Position numbers and translations under genes: made by a program | The notes under the pieces: model-generated | What the model saw: only the letters and a program-made list of their open reading frames with translations | Told to the model about the DNA's origin: nothing | Databases searched by the model: none | Assembly: GCA_027596195.1 (NCBI GenBank) | Contig: JADGJG010000265.1 | Coordinates: 1-26,815 of the forward strand | Reading direction: 5' to 3' | DNA: 26,815 nucleotides | Origin: Podochytrium sp. JEL0797 | Taxonomy: Eukaryota > Chytridiomycota > Chytridiomycetes > Chytridiales > Chytriomycetaceae | In this document: one piece after another, positions 9,452 to 18,554 of the stretch | How the letters are laid out: each line of letters begins with the position of its first letter | How positions within the stretch are numbered: the first letter of the stretch is position 1

Positions 9452-11016
9452 TCAAGACAAACTCATCTTCGACAAATGATCCTGCGCCCCCCCCATATTC
9501 AACAACTGTCCAAACTGATTCGCAACCAAACTCGTCGGCGTCCCCACAACCCCTCCCCCACCTCCCCCCCTCGGACTCGCCACAACCACATTCGCACCAC
9601 CCCCAAACACAACCCCGACCCTCGGACTCCCCGGCGGCATCGCCTGCGTGGCACCACCACTCGCACCCCCAAAGATACTCACACCCCCTCCCCCACTCAC
9701 AACCCCAGCCATCTGACTCCCAGTGCTACTTGCACTCGTACTCCGTCTCATCATCGGACTCCCCATATACACATTCATCAACCCCATCACCGGCCCGGGC
9801 AAAAGCGGCTGTCCGGCCACACTAACCACCCCCGTCATACCTTGCGTGGGTGTAGTCGCAGCTGGATGCGGGTTATTCGCGCTCCCAAACGGTTGCTGGT
9901 GCGGGGTGGTGCGCCAGCTCGGCGAGGTCGGGAGAGACATGGGTTGGGTTTGCGGGGAGAGGTACATGGACGTGTTTGGGGAGGAAGTGGCAATGGCGGT
10001 GGAGATGGAGGTGGAGTTTGTGCGGCGTTTGGAGGTCGGGTTGTGGTAGAAGGAGAGGTCGTATCGGCCGCCTTCGGAGTCGATGCTGACTGAAAACGGT
10101 GTCAGGAAGAAGAAAAAAAGGGAGGGGGAGAGAGCATTTACGTTTGCGTTTGTTTTTGTTTCCCACACCGGGGGAGAGGAGCATGGCGGTTTGGGTGCTT
10201 GGGGACATGATGGGGGACGCGTTTTCGTAGGGTTGGCGGTACATGAGCTGTTAGAAGCAATATGAGTTGGAGAGGGGAGGTCACAGACAACGAAAACAGG
10301 GAATACGCAACGTAATTATTCTCGGGATTCAGTTTCGAAGTATGCGACGCATAACTCGCGGGATCCTTGACATGCGAAATGGGTATTGGCAGGGTCCTCG
10401 GCAACGCAGGCACCGAGTCCGGATCCAACAACGCCTCATCCACAGTCAAAGCCAAGTGAGGTGTCTTTGGCTGTGCTGTAGGCGATACGGGTTCCTTCAA
10501 ATCAAGCAACGACGGGTGGATCCTGCTAAGGAAATTCATGGTCGCGTGTTCATGTGCGAGTTCTTCATCCACGTGCGTCGTTTCCTTGCGCAGAAGCGTG
10601 GCAATGCGGGACATGGGTGTTTTGGTTGGGGTCGATTTGACGAGCTGCATCGGGTCGTCGCTGTCGTCGTCAAAGAGGGTGGTGCGGATGTGCGAGGGGG
10701 TTTTGTTTTTGCGTGCTGGTGTCTTTCGTCCGAGGGTAGTAAGACTTCCTAGGGAGTGTGATGTGGTCGCTAGGGAGTGTGATGCATTCGCCCCTAGGGA
10801 GTGCGAGACATGTGCCCCTAGGGAGTGCGAGGCATTCGCCCCTAGGGAATGCGTGTTCGCCCCTAGGACAGCCGCTTCAAAGACCGGCTCTGGCGACGCA
10901 GCCATCTTTTGGCGCTGCTGGCGGTGGTCGCCGTGAGCCTCTTCGTGCGAAGAGTCGCTGTCGCTGCTGGACCCAACAGAAGAAGACTCCGAATGCATCG
11001 TGCGAGAGCGGCGCAT
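9452..11016 (-). CDS. Ser-rich low-complexity protein with 8-residue repeats, three exons, 473 aa
   Basis: Exons: 11016-10312, 10247-10169, 10089-9452. Both introns are GT-AG (64 and 79 nt) and in phase, giving 473 residues. The start is the first ATG of the frame (MRRSRTMHSES). Residues 1-37 are Ser/Asp/His-rich. Residues 53-90 hold five imperfect copies of an 8-residue unit containing HSLG. A more conserved-looking block follows (about residues 115-175), with DDDSDDPMQLV, a TPTKTP motif and an acidic/amphipathic helix EELAHEHATMNFLSRIHPSL. TP and SP sites suggest a target of proline-directed kinases, but that is inference. The C-terminal half is Ser/Gly/Pro-rich and ends in a region of poly-C and GGGG codons. 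I do not recognise the family; a nuclear or regulatory protein is possible. Confidence 0.7.
10747..10866 (-). repeat. Coding minisatellite, 24-bp unit
   Basis: On the plus strand the unit CCTAGGGAGTGCGAGGCATT recurs about five times with a 24-bp period and one shorter step. It encodes the HSLG repeats of the 473-aa protein. Being a multiple of three, copy-number changes would keep the frame. Confidence 0.8.
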
Positions 11017-11192
11017 TGGCGGTTTTCGGGGCAAATCCCAACAAAGAAAAAATAATTGTCCCCTTCTTGGAGAAGTGAAAAACGACAATTCTTGTTCGTG
11101 TCCAACCCTTTCTCATCTCATTCAATAAAGGACACTAGAATAATACAACAACCGGTTCCGAACTTGTATCCTTTCAACCTCATTAAATATCA

Positions 11193-11266
11193 GCTCGATT
11201 GGCTCAGCTGGTAGTAGCGTGGGGCTGTTAACCTCAAGGTCACAGGTTCGATCCCTGTATCGAGCG
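11193..11266 (+). tRNA. tRNA-Asn (GTT)
   Basis: Full cloverleaf by eye. Acceptor strand GCTCGAT (11193-11199) pairs with ATCGAGC (11259-11265), with discriminator G at 11266. The anticodon stem TGGGG/CCTCA encloses loop CTGTTAA with anticodon GTT. The T arm is ACAGG-TTCGATC-CCTGT. The internal A box (TGGCTCAGCTGG) and B box (GGTTCGATCCC) are present. A TTTT run at 11267-11270 follows as the RNA polymerase III stop. No intron. Confidence 0.96.
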
Positions 11267-11867
11267 TTTTGCACGTCATACTGATAGGCAATGAGAACGA
11301 AGGTTGAGACTCGGTTCGCACTTTTTGGGTCCAATTGACGCACTGAATCTTGGAAGCTTCCTCATGTAGCGCAGGTGCGATGTGTGGGTTTGTGATGGCC
11401 AATGGGGTTCAGAGGACAACTACCCGCCTCACGGGATTCAACGGACAGCTGGTTTTGGGAATCATTTGGGAATGAATGGATAAAAGGAACACGAGTCATT
11501 TTATTCGTCGCGGAAATGAATGAACGAATTTTTGATGATGTAAGCGCGTTTCTAATTGCGACAAACGCGTTAAAAGCCCCCCCCCCCCCACCCCCTTTCA
11601 CGTACGGGAGGCAGTTCAGAGACATGTCGCCACGCTTCAGAGAAACAGAGCCCCATCCCCAAATACTTGTCTGGGGAACGCGTTTGTCGCTGTTTCAGGC
11701 TGTTTCACAGTTTGCGCTTTGCAAGAAAGGAAACCTCACAGACGGCGATTTGAAAAATGGATTTGTCTCCACTCGGGATTGGCAATTCCGGCGCGCATCC
11801 GTATCGTTGATTCCGAGAGAGCAAAGAAACCGTGGGGGGAAAGGTCCGGAGAAAAAGATTCCCAAAA
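11267..11867. other. Spacer upstream of the RING gene
   Basis: Contains the tRNA terminator run and, near 11578-11600, a run of about ten C followed by CACCCCC. A frame is open from about 11402 to 12097, but it has no domain and reads through the RING gene out of frame, so I treat it as chance. The right part should be the promoter and 5' leader of the RING gene. Confidence 0.4.
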
Positions 11868-12598
11868 ATGTCCGCCCCACAACCACTCTCATGGTCCTTC
11901 GCCTCCACCACGCCCGTCGACTCAAACCTCATCTGCCCCATCTGCTCGGACCCCTTCCAATGCCCCCGAAAACTCCAACAATGCGGGCACTACTTTTGCC
12001 GCCCGTGCATTACCTCCTGGGTCCGCGAAAACCCCATCTGCGCCGTCTGCCGCGCCCCCGTCTCCACCACCCAAAACGCCATCTCATCCCCCGATAGACT
12101 CATCGTCTCGATGCTCGATGACCTGCGTGTCCAGTGTGACGTGTGCAGTTACGCGGGAAAGAAAAACGGACACTGTTGCCCCCAATTCACGTGCGATTTC
12201 GAGCCGTGTTCGTTTTTGGGGTCGGATGAGGATGAGGTGCGGAGACATCAGGTTGTGTGTCGGTATGCTGGCAATGGCGGTGGGAGTAGCGGCAGTGAGT
12301 CGGCGAAATTGGTGAGACGCAGTTTTTCCCCCACTCGCGAACCTGAGACCGTTTTTAAAACAAAATGTAGATGCAGCAAACTCGTGAACGGGAAGCTGAG
12401 GAGCCGTGGTGGGCTCAGCCGGATAATCTGATTGCAGGAGGAATCGTTGTTGCAGGTGAGTGAGTCAGGGTCTTTTTTCTTGCCCCTGGCGTCTCGTCGA
12501 TTGATTTTCCTCCTCATGTCTCGTTGTTCACAGCTTCGATTATTGGTGGAATCATTTTGGGGCGTAACACGATGAAGAAGGAAAACAACAACAAATGA
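11868..12598 (+). CDS. RING-finger protein with TRAF-like zinc region and C-terminal membrane anchor, probable E3 ubiquitin ligase, 197 aa
   Basis: Exons: 11868-12311, 12371-12455, 12534-12598. The introns (59 and 78 nt) have GTGAGA and GTGAGT donors, end in TAG and CAG, and are in phase. Start is ATG in MSAPQPLSW. Residues 23-61 form a complete C3HC4 RING: Cys23, Cys26, Cys39, His41, Cys44, Cys47, Cys58, Cys61. Residues about 86-131 form a second Cys/His-rich part (VQCDVC, then PCSFLGSDEDEVRRH and VVC) like the zinc fingers that follow RINGs in TRAF-type E3 ligases. Residues 168-185 (LIAGGIVVAASIIGGIIL) are a single membrane span, followed by a short basic tail, so the protein is probably tail-anchored with the RING facing the cytosol. 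RINGs of this type recruit E2-ubiquitin. Without splicing the frame would end at 12431 and lose the anchor. Confidence 0.85.
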
Positions 12599-12675
12599 AG
12601 GATGCTTCCCCAATATTACTATTAAAAAAAGTAGTAGTTTCTATAAGGATATTTTTTTAGAAATAGAATAAAAAA

Positions 12676-13277
12676 ATGGCCTCTTCGGACGGCGGCTTCA
12701 CTGCGCGCATCCACCTCAGCCAGGCAGCACTTGGGGTGCAGTTTGCCAGCAGCGCGTTTGGCGACGAAGAGGAGCGGTTGCTGGCGGGCGGATGCAGACA
12801 GACAGAGGCAAACAACTCGCTGTGGCGACTAAGGCTGGAGGACCAAGGGGGGGGTGAGTTTATTTATTTTCTTAATCACCACTAAGTCTTCCTTCCTTTC
12901 TTCTTCACGCTCCTCCAACTCCTCTCCTAGACATCCACATCACAGAGTCACAAAACACCACCGGCGCCAAAGCCGCCCTCCTCTTCACCACCAAGGCCAC
13001 GCGCAGCCAGCAGTCCAAAGTGTCCCTGTTTGGGGGCACCTCAGACCCAGTAGGTCCAGGTCCGCAGAGGGAACGTGCCGCTGGATTCAGAGAGTCGTTT
13101 GCGGCGGGGTGGGACGCTTTTGGCATTTCCGCGGACAGTTGAGCCATTCCCCCCCTCCTTAACTCTTACCCCCCTAACGCTTTTGTTGCAGTGCTCGAGG
13201 GAATCCCTATGGAAGAATCCTGGACCGATTTGTCCATGGACTTGCTGTTCAAACCCGCAGACAAGCCAACCAAATAA
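12676..13277 (+). CDS. Unrecognised small protein, three exons, 156 aa
   Basis: Exons: 12676-12853, 12931-13137, 13192-13277. The introns are GT-AG (77 and 54 nt) and in phase. The start MASSDGGFTARIHLS is the first ATG. The product has no signal peptide or membrane span. Its middle has alternating polar and hydrophobic segments suggestive of beta strands (LWRLRLED, DIHITES, AALLFTTKA, KVSLFGG), and its C-terminus is acidic, then basic (MEESWTDLSMDLLF, PADKPTK). It looks like a small soluble housekeeping protein, but I cannot name the family. It lies 77 bp downstream of the RING gene on the same strand. Confidence 0.7.
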
Positions 13278-13786
13278 AAACTTGCATTCTCGCGTGTCCA
13301 CGAACCTTTTGCCAACCCCACCCCCCATTCGAATGGCTATATCGCGACCCTTCCGACTATTCCCCTCCCATTTCGATCCGATTGACAATGCCGTTCGAAT
13401 GGCCGCTTTTCGAAAAGAATTCTTGGACACTGATTCTCCAGCGAATAGGTCCATTGATTCTCGCACCCCCCTTACATCCTCTTTTTGGATTGTTTTTCTG
13501 CTGGGTGCGGGTGTGGATACGTTCCTCATTGTCAAAATGGAAGGGGATTCTCCCGCGTCCCCCCTGCGAATTTGCACCTCTCGTATTGGATTTCGTCTCC
13601 TTCGAATGGATTTTAGAATCTCGACGGGCTGAAAGTTGATTGAGCTGCTCAGAATTCTGCCGCCGTAATTCCTTCCCTTCATTTTCCCCCTCCCTGGACA
13701 CCCGTCGGGGGATGTCCGAAATTCTTGGGGACGCGAATTTGTTTCCGCTATTTTTTCAAGCCCTTTCTCCTCCCCCCTTTCCTTTC

Positions 13787-13925
13787 TGGGACTAGGACGG
13801 GTTCTGGTTGTGGGACGGGGATGGGGGCAGCGGTGGTGGGCTCGGGAGACGCGGTGGTAGGTTTAGGAGACGCGATGGTGGTGGTGGGTTCCTCAATCGC
13901 AACGGTGGTGGCCCGTTGCCGCGAA
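13787..13925 (-). pseudogene. Fragment of the expansin-like gene linker (copy of about 15180-15370)
   Basis: The plus-strand text GACGGGTTCTGGTTGTGGGA and what follows (GGGATGGGGGCAGCGGTGGT...) matches the linker-coding part of the 14668-15985 gene near 15190-15300, with gaps. Read on the minus strand it still encodes TTAAPIPVPQPEPV-like sequence. No signal peptide, Cys module or barrel domain is attached, and the flanks are unrelated repeats, so it is a stray duplicated piece rather than a gene. Confidence 0.75.
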
Positions 13926-13926
13926 C

Positions 13927-14200
13927 TCGATGTGTTCTCTATTAATCTCGTGGTATAGAAGAGTTTTTAATCACCGCATTGCTTCACTTTTTCGAAAACG
14001 CGCGCCATGATTCTCGCAGCACAGGCAAAAAGAGATATTCCAAAGCCTCCCCGTTGCCAAGAGCTGGATGTACTCTCTATTAATCTCGTGGTATAGAAGA
14101 GTTTTGAATCCGGTGCGGCTCGCTTCACTTTTTCGAAACCGCGCGCGATTTTTTCACTGCTTGCATCCCAGCACAGTCGAGATATCCCAAAGCCCCCTCG
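13927..14200. repeat. Tandem duplication, two units of about 135 bp
   Basis: Both units share TCTCTATTAATCTCGTGG, TATAGAAGAGTTTT, GCTTCACTTTTTCGAAA, CGCGCG, GCACAG and GATAT-CCAAAGCC in the same order, with small indels. No coding potential is supported. It lies directly beside the expansin-like fragment. Confidence 0.8.
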
Positions 14201-14667
14201 TAGTTTTGAATCTTCTCCTTTTTCCTGTCCTTTTCCCAAGGGCTTTTTTCACTGGTGGAGGGTAAAAAAAACAAATATCGAAGCGCAAAGAGCCCATCCG
14301 CGAATTGCACTATTGGATTCGTCTCCTTCGAATATACTCGACGAATAAGGCTGGAAGTTGATTGAAACTGCGCAGAACCTGTCAACGCACCTCCCTGCAC
14401 CCCCCCTCAACCCCCCCTCCCTGAACACTTCGGGTGTTCGAAATTCTTGCGACGCGAATTTTGGCACGAGTTTTTCTGATTTTGCACGCCTTCTTCTTCT
14501 TCTTGTCACTTCACACAAACTGAAAAGCACGAGAGAGAAATGAGGAATTTATTCTATAGTCAAAAAGAGCATAGAAACGAAACAGAAAAGAAGAAACAAA
14601 TGAGGTCAAAAAAAAATAACAAACACAACCATACCACCCCTACCCCACCACCAACACATGCACTACT

Positions 14668-15985
14668 TCACGTGTTCAAAAACGGAATCACCTGCACATC
14701 CGTCACCTCCCAACTCACCCCAGGCACCACCCCCAAACTACAAGCATCCGCATCCACCGCCAACAACCCACTCAAACTGAAATCCAAAATCGCACCGCCA
14801 GAATCGGCACACGCCTGACACGCGTCCCAAACCACAAACTCTCCAGGAACAACGACCCCATTGTGTTTCACAATCACTTGTTTCCCACACAACCCCGCGC
14901 GATTCGCTCGCATCTGGTTCACAGACAGCGCAACCACGTTGTTGGTGTTGCGTTGTTGGAGCGTCTGCGCGTTGGGTGGGGAAGGTTCGCAGAAGGTGTA
15001 GCCGTTGTTTTCGGCAAAGGAGGTGAATCCGGGACAGACTTTCTGGGTGATGTCGTAAAAGTAGGTTCCGGTGCCGGAGCCGGAGAGGAGGACGGTGGCG
15101 GGGGAGGTGTTGGTGTCTGGTTGTGGGACGGGGACGGGTTGAGGGACGGGTATGGGTTGGGGGACAGGAACCGGTTGTGGGACTGGGACGGGTTCTGGTT
15201 GTGGGACGGGGATGGGAGCTGCGGTGGTGGGTTCGGGAGCCGCGATAGTGGGTTCAGGAGCCGCGGTAGTAGGTTCGGGAGACGCGGCAGTGGTGGTGGT
15301 TTCATCAGACGCGATGGCAGTGGTGGTTTCTTCAGGGGCGACTTCAGACGCGACAACGGTCGTTGCGGGTTCCGGAATCGCGGTCGTTTCAGCTTCCACC
15401 GCAGCCGAAGTAGTTGGCACTGCATTCTCCACAGTAACTGGGTCCACGGTGGCAGCAGTAGTGGCAGTTGGTTCCGCGGCAACGGTGGTTGCCGAGTACG
15501 GACGACGCCAAGTTTTGTGACTCTTGCCGTACTGCTTGTGTGGGGGGATTGTCTGTTGGGGGTCCGCCGTAGTCGAGGTTGGTTGGCTCGTGGACGGATC
15601 CGTTGAGGTGGATGGCACCGCATCAGTGACTACAGACGGAGGAGCCACGTATAAGCTCTCACTCGCTACCGAATTGGCATCAATTTTGCTCTGCAAGAAC
15701 GCACTGTGTTTTTTGTTGTTTTTGTTGGTGATCACGATCCCTTATAATGACAAAAAGAAGATCGAGAGAAACGCACCAGCTTGCGCCGCTATAGAACCAC
15801 GTGAGATCATACGAGTTCACATGCGCGCACTGCAGGAGCTGTGTGGCCGTTGCCGAGTCACAAGCCCATTCGCCGAATGTGGAGCAAGGGCCGTCTTGGA
15901 CGATAGTGGAACTAGTACTGCCCGTGGGTAAGGCGTGGAGAGACGCGGCGAATACCGTGAGGGAGAGCAAAGAGCGAAGATGCAT
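14668..15985 (-). CDS. Secreted expansin-like (RlpA-like double-psi beta-barrel) protein with chitin-binding-like module, 414 aa
   Basis: Exons: 15985-15777 and 15703-14668, with a 73-nt GT-AG intron in phase. Residues 1-18 (MHLRSLLSLTVFAASLHA) are a signal peptide. Residues 34-70 hold four cysteines (Cys34, Cys42, Cys53, Cys70) spaced with FGEWAC, QLLQC and WFYSGASC, resembling small fungal carbohydrate-binding modules such as CBM19. Residues about 85-275 are a Thr/Ala/Pro-rich, probably O-glycosylated linker ending in VPQPxP repeats. Residues 277-414 match the double-psi beta-barrel of fungal expansin-like and loosenin proteins: GTGTYFYD, VALS, CGKQVIV, VVWDACQAC with Asp363, and ILDFSLSGL with Asp377. 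Such proteins bind and loosen cellulose or chitin networks without hydrolysis. The Met used is the first ATG. A piece of this gene is duplicated at 13787-13925. Confidence 0.88.
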
Positions 15986-16199
15986 GAGGTTCAACAGTGG
16001 TGATCAAAAAAGGAGCTCCAAAAAATGGGGAAAGGACCCATCTCCGACACCGCTAAAAAAATTTGCCAATTTGGGAATCAGGCACGTGCGAAGACACAAA
16101 TGTTTTTGACACCACAAGGAGAAAGGGGAAGAAAAAAGAGTATACGGTTACACCATTATTTCCGAAAGGTCCTTTGATTGATCATAGTGGAATGGATTA

Positions 16200-16281
16200 T
16201 TGTGGTTTCAACGAAATTTCATTGTTTCCAAAAGCATTGACAATGGAATAGAATCCTTTGTTTCCGGAACCTATTTCCAAA
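16200..16281 (+). promoter_or_regulatory. 5' flank of the first seven-helix gene with CAATGGAA/TTCCATTG-like elements
   Basis: TTCATTGTTTCC (16218-16229) and CAATGGAA (16241-16248) are followed by CCTTTGTTTCCGGAA just before the ATG at 16282. Matching elements precede the two paralogues, so this is a candidate shared regulatory site. No known factor is assigned. Confidence 0.4.
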
Positions 16282-17190
16282 ATGTCCAACTCATCTACCA
16301 TTAATGTGGCTTTGATGAAACTCAACCAAAATCTTCCTCTCCTCCATGTTGCTGTGAGCACAATCGCGTCTTTCACCGTATTCTATGAAATTGGGAAAAT
16401 CAAGAGACTCGCGAACGAGCAATCACCATTTCTTACGCCGGCAAACCTATTGCTGCAGCTAATGTCAGTAGTGGCGCCGCTTTACTTCATTACCATGCAT
16501 TTCTGCACCTTCGACTGCAATCCTCTCCCTTACGGCGTGCTGATGGTCCTGCTGCTCCTTCTCGAAGTCTTGTATTCGCGTTTTTCATGGATCCGCTCCG
16601 AATCTATCATTCGCCGCCAAACAACACCCTTCATCTTCAGCTTTTTCAAACTCTTGTTGAACTTTTCAAACGCAGTGTGCGCCACGCCTCTCGTCCTCAT
16701 CTTGCTACTGCAAAACACCACCAACATCTTTATCATCATCAGCATCATTCTGAGCGCAGGCAGCATCCTCATTCTGGACGTGTTTTACGCCACGTCGTTT
16801 TACCGCCACATCAAGAGCCTCAGTAGCACCAGCGTGGAACCCAAACTTCGCATTATTGCAGTATACGGACTCTGGAGCTGCTGCTTTGCCCTCGCCACAT
16901 TCACCATCACTGGGTTCGCGTTTTCGATTCGCATGTGGGATCCTGAATTGAAAAACCCAACGCGTTTGATTCTTTTTGTCGTGTCTTGGATCGTCAAGGA
17001 TTTTTTGTTTGAGGGAGTCGGGTGGGCTTTGTTGTTGATGCGTGTGGCTTTGACGCGATGCGATGCAGAGGGGGCTGTATCACAAGGGGAGGATGGCGTG
17101 AAGTGTGAGGAAGGTGTGATTCAAACAACAGATCCGCAGACCCGGAATACCACGCCATTTGTTAAGAAGGAAATGCTGAACCATAAATGA
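16282..17190 (+). CDS. Seven-helix membrane protein, tandem paralogue 1, 302 aa
   Basis: A single-exon gene starting MSNSSTINVAL; the start is aligned with both paralogues. Hydrophobic segments fit seven membrane spans, roughly LPLLHVAVSTIASFTVFY, NLLLQLMSVVAPLYFITM, GVLMVLLLLLEVLY, FSNAVCATPLVLILLL, IFIIISIILSAGSILIL, YGLWSCCFALATFTITGF and LILFVVSWIVKDFLFEGV. The loop between spans 3 and 4 (RFSWIRSESIIRRQTTPF) is nearly identical in all three paralogues, as are YATSFYRHIKSL after span 5 and LRIIAVYGLW before span 6. The tail is hydrophilic with a conserved QTTDPQTRNTT. The layout (short N-terminus with Asn-X-Thr/Ser sites, basic loops, hydrophilic C-tail) is receptor- or transporter-like, but I recognise no known GPCR motif and cannot assign a function. 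Confidence 0.85.
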   Translation: MSNSSTINVALMKLNQNLPLLHVAVSTIASFTVFYEIGKIKRLANEQSPFLTPANLLLQLMSVVAPLYFITMHFCTFDCNPLPYGVLMVLLLLLEVLYSRFSWIRSESIIRRQTTPFIFSFFKLLLNFSNAVCATPLVLILLLQNTTNIFIIISIILSAGSILILDVFYATSFYRHIKSLSSTSVEPKLRIIAVYGLWSCCFALATFTITGFAFSIRMWDPELKNPTRLILFVVSWIVKDFLFEGVGWALLLMRVALTRCDAEGAVSQGEDGVKCEEGVIQTTDPQTRNTTPFVKKEMLNHK

Positions 17191-17387
17191 AGGGAAGATT
17201 TCTGCTTCTATGCCCCCTTCTTTTTTAGAAATGAAGGAATATTGGCGAATTCTGATAGAACAATGCAGCAATTGCCGAGGGATACAGCAATGAATTCATT
17301 TTTTCCCGAACGATCATAACAATGGTGCGAATTCCTTTGTTTCCTGAAGCTGCACTTTTCTTCAACTTTTTTGATATCAAATCTGAA

Positions 17388-18305
17388 ATGCGCAACTTCA
17401 CAGGCCTCGACGCGGTTCTAATCAATATCGGCCTAAAACTTCCTCTGTTCCATGTTGCTATGAATACGGTGACGTCAATATTGTGCTTCTATCAAATCGG
17501 GAAAATCAAGAAACTCGAGAACGCGCCATCACCATTTCTGACTCCGGCCAACATCCTGCTGCTGCTGATGTCAGCAATTTCTCCATTTTACTACATTGCA
17601 CTTTATTTTTACACCCTGCTCAACACCGCCCTCACTTTCAGCGTGCTGATGGTTCTGCTGCTCTTTCTCGAAATCATATATTCGCGTTTCTCGTGGATTC
17701 GTTCAGAATCCATCATTCGCCGCCAAACGACGCCATTCTCCTTCAAAGCCTTCCAATATCTGTTGAATTTCTCAAACGTAGTGTGTGTCGCGCCTCTCGT
17801 CCTCATCTTGATTACGCGCAACACGACCAACATCTTTGTCATTCTCAGCATCATTCTCAGTGCAGGCAGCATCCTCACTTTAGACGCGTTTTACGCAACG
17901 TCATTTTACCGCCACATCAAGAGTCTCAGCGGCCTTAGCGTGCCGGACCCCAAGTTACGCATTATCGCAGTATACGGACTCTGGAGCTGTTGCTTCGCCC
18001 TCGCCACGTTTGCCGTCGCTGGGTTCGCATTTTCAATTCTCGTCATGGACCCCGAGTTGCAACACCCAACGTCTCTGAGACTGTTTGTCGTGTTTTGGAT
18101 CCTCAAGGACTTTTTGTTTCAGGGAATCGAGTGGGCGCTGCTGGTGATGCGTATAGATTTGACGCGGTGCGATGAGGCAGGTGTGGCAGAAGGGGATGTC
18201 GTGAAGCGTGGGGAGGGTGTGAGTCAAACAACGGATCCGCAAACCCGGAACACCACGCAATTTCCACATGCTAAGAAGGAAACGTTTAACCCCAAAATGA
18301 AGTAA
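17388..18305 (+). CDS. Seven-helix membrane protein, tandem paralogue 2, 305 aa
   Basis: Single exon. An in-frame ATG at 17322 would add 22 residues, but that stretch (ATTCCTTTGTTTCCTGAAG) matches the untranslated leader of paralogue 1, so the start at 17388 (MRNFTGLDAVL) is preferred. It aligns end to end with the 16282-17190 product. The span 3-4 loop RFSWIRSESIIRRQTTPF is identical, and so are YATSFYRHIKSLS, LRIIAVYGLWSCCFALATF and the TTDPQTRNTT tail. Differences cluster in the membrane spans and the N-terminus. The intact frame and conserved loops suggest a working protein. It is 197 bp downstream of paralogue 1, each probably with its own promoter. Confidence 0.85.
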   Translation: MRNFTGLDAVLINIGLKLPLFHVAMNTVTSILCFYQIGKIKKLENAPSPFLTPANILLLLMSAISPFYYIALYFYTLLNTALTFSVLMVLLLFLEIIYSRFSWIRSESIIRRQTTPFSFKAFQYLLNFSNVVCVAPLVLILITRNTTNIFVILSIILSAGSILTLDAFYATSFYRHIKSLSGLSVPDPKLRIIAVYGLWSCCFALATFAVAGFAFSILVMDPELQHPTSLRLFVVFWILKDFLFQGIEWALLVMRIDLTRCDEAGVAEGDVVKRGEGVSQTTDPQTRNTTQFPHAKKETFNPKMK

Positions 18306-18554
18306 AGATTATGGCAACCTCTTTTTTCCTTGAAATTTGCTGCCAAAACTTGATTTCCATTCCGTCAACCATTCCCTTGAATCTTATACTACTAGATGTA
18401 CTATAAAAGGAAAATTGGTAAATTCTTCTTTCAATGGAACATCCGTCCTTTAAGAGGATTGGAAAATGAACAACACAACAATGGAAATGGATTCCATTGT
18501 TTCCGAGTGGTCTTGACAATGGAAATCCATTGTTAGTGTTTAAACCTTTCCATA
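18306..18554 (+). promoter_or_regulatory. 5' flank of paralogue 3 with two perfect inverted repeats
   Basis: CAATGGAA (18479-18486) is followed after five bases by its exact inverse TTCCATTG (18492-18499). CAATGGA (18517-18523) is followed after two bases by TCCATTG (18526-18532). A further TCAATGGAAC lies at 18431-18440. Related sequences precede paralogues 1 and 2, so these are candidate operator-like sites for a dimeric factor. Confidence 0.5.

Larger units (their letters stand above)
13278..14667. repeat. Nested local repeats and gene fragment between convergent genes
   Basis: No intact gene. Three kinds of repeat are seen. A block at about 13585-13745 (ATTGGATTTCGTCTCCTTCG ... CCGAAATTCTTGGGGACGCG) is repeated, diverged, at about 14310-14460. 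Between the two lies a fragment of the neighbouring expansin-like gene (13787-13925). Next to that is a tandem pair of about 135 bp (about 13927-14052 and 14064-14200), each containing TCTCTATTAATCTCGTGG. The motif TTCGAATGG also recurs near 13329, 13396 and 13603. Confidence 0.65.

Noticed and set aside
9182..10093. A 303-residue Thr/Pro/His-rich plus-strand frame
   Set aside because: It overlaps the third exon and an intron of the minus-strand 473-aa gene. It is compositionally biased because of poly-C runs and has no domain or start context.
11402..12097. A 231-residue plus-strand frame upstream of and across the RING gene
   Set aside because: It runs out of frame through a complete C3HC4 RING and contains a poly-C-derived proline run. 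No domain is visible.
13278..14667. Possible transposon or CRISPR-like array in the repeat block
   Set aside because: There are no terminal inverted repeats, transposase or reverse-transcriptase frame, and no regular spacers. The repeats are a few diverged direct copies only.
14863..15606. Long plus-strand Gly/Arg-rich frames over the expansin-like gene
   Set aside because: They are antisense shadows of the Thr/Pro linker. The minus strand has the signal peptide, the Cys module and the barrel domain.
17322..17387. Upstream ATG of seven-helix paralogue 2
   Set aside because: The extra 22 codons match the untranslated leader of paralogue 1 at DNA level, and neither other paralogue has such an extension.
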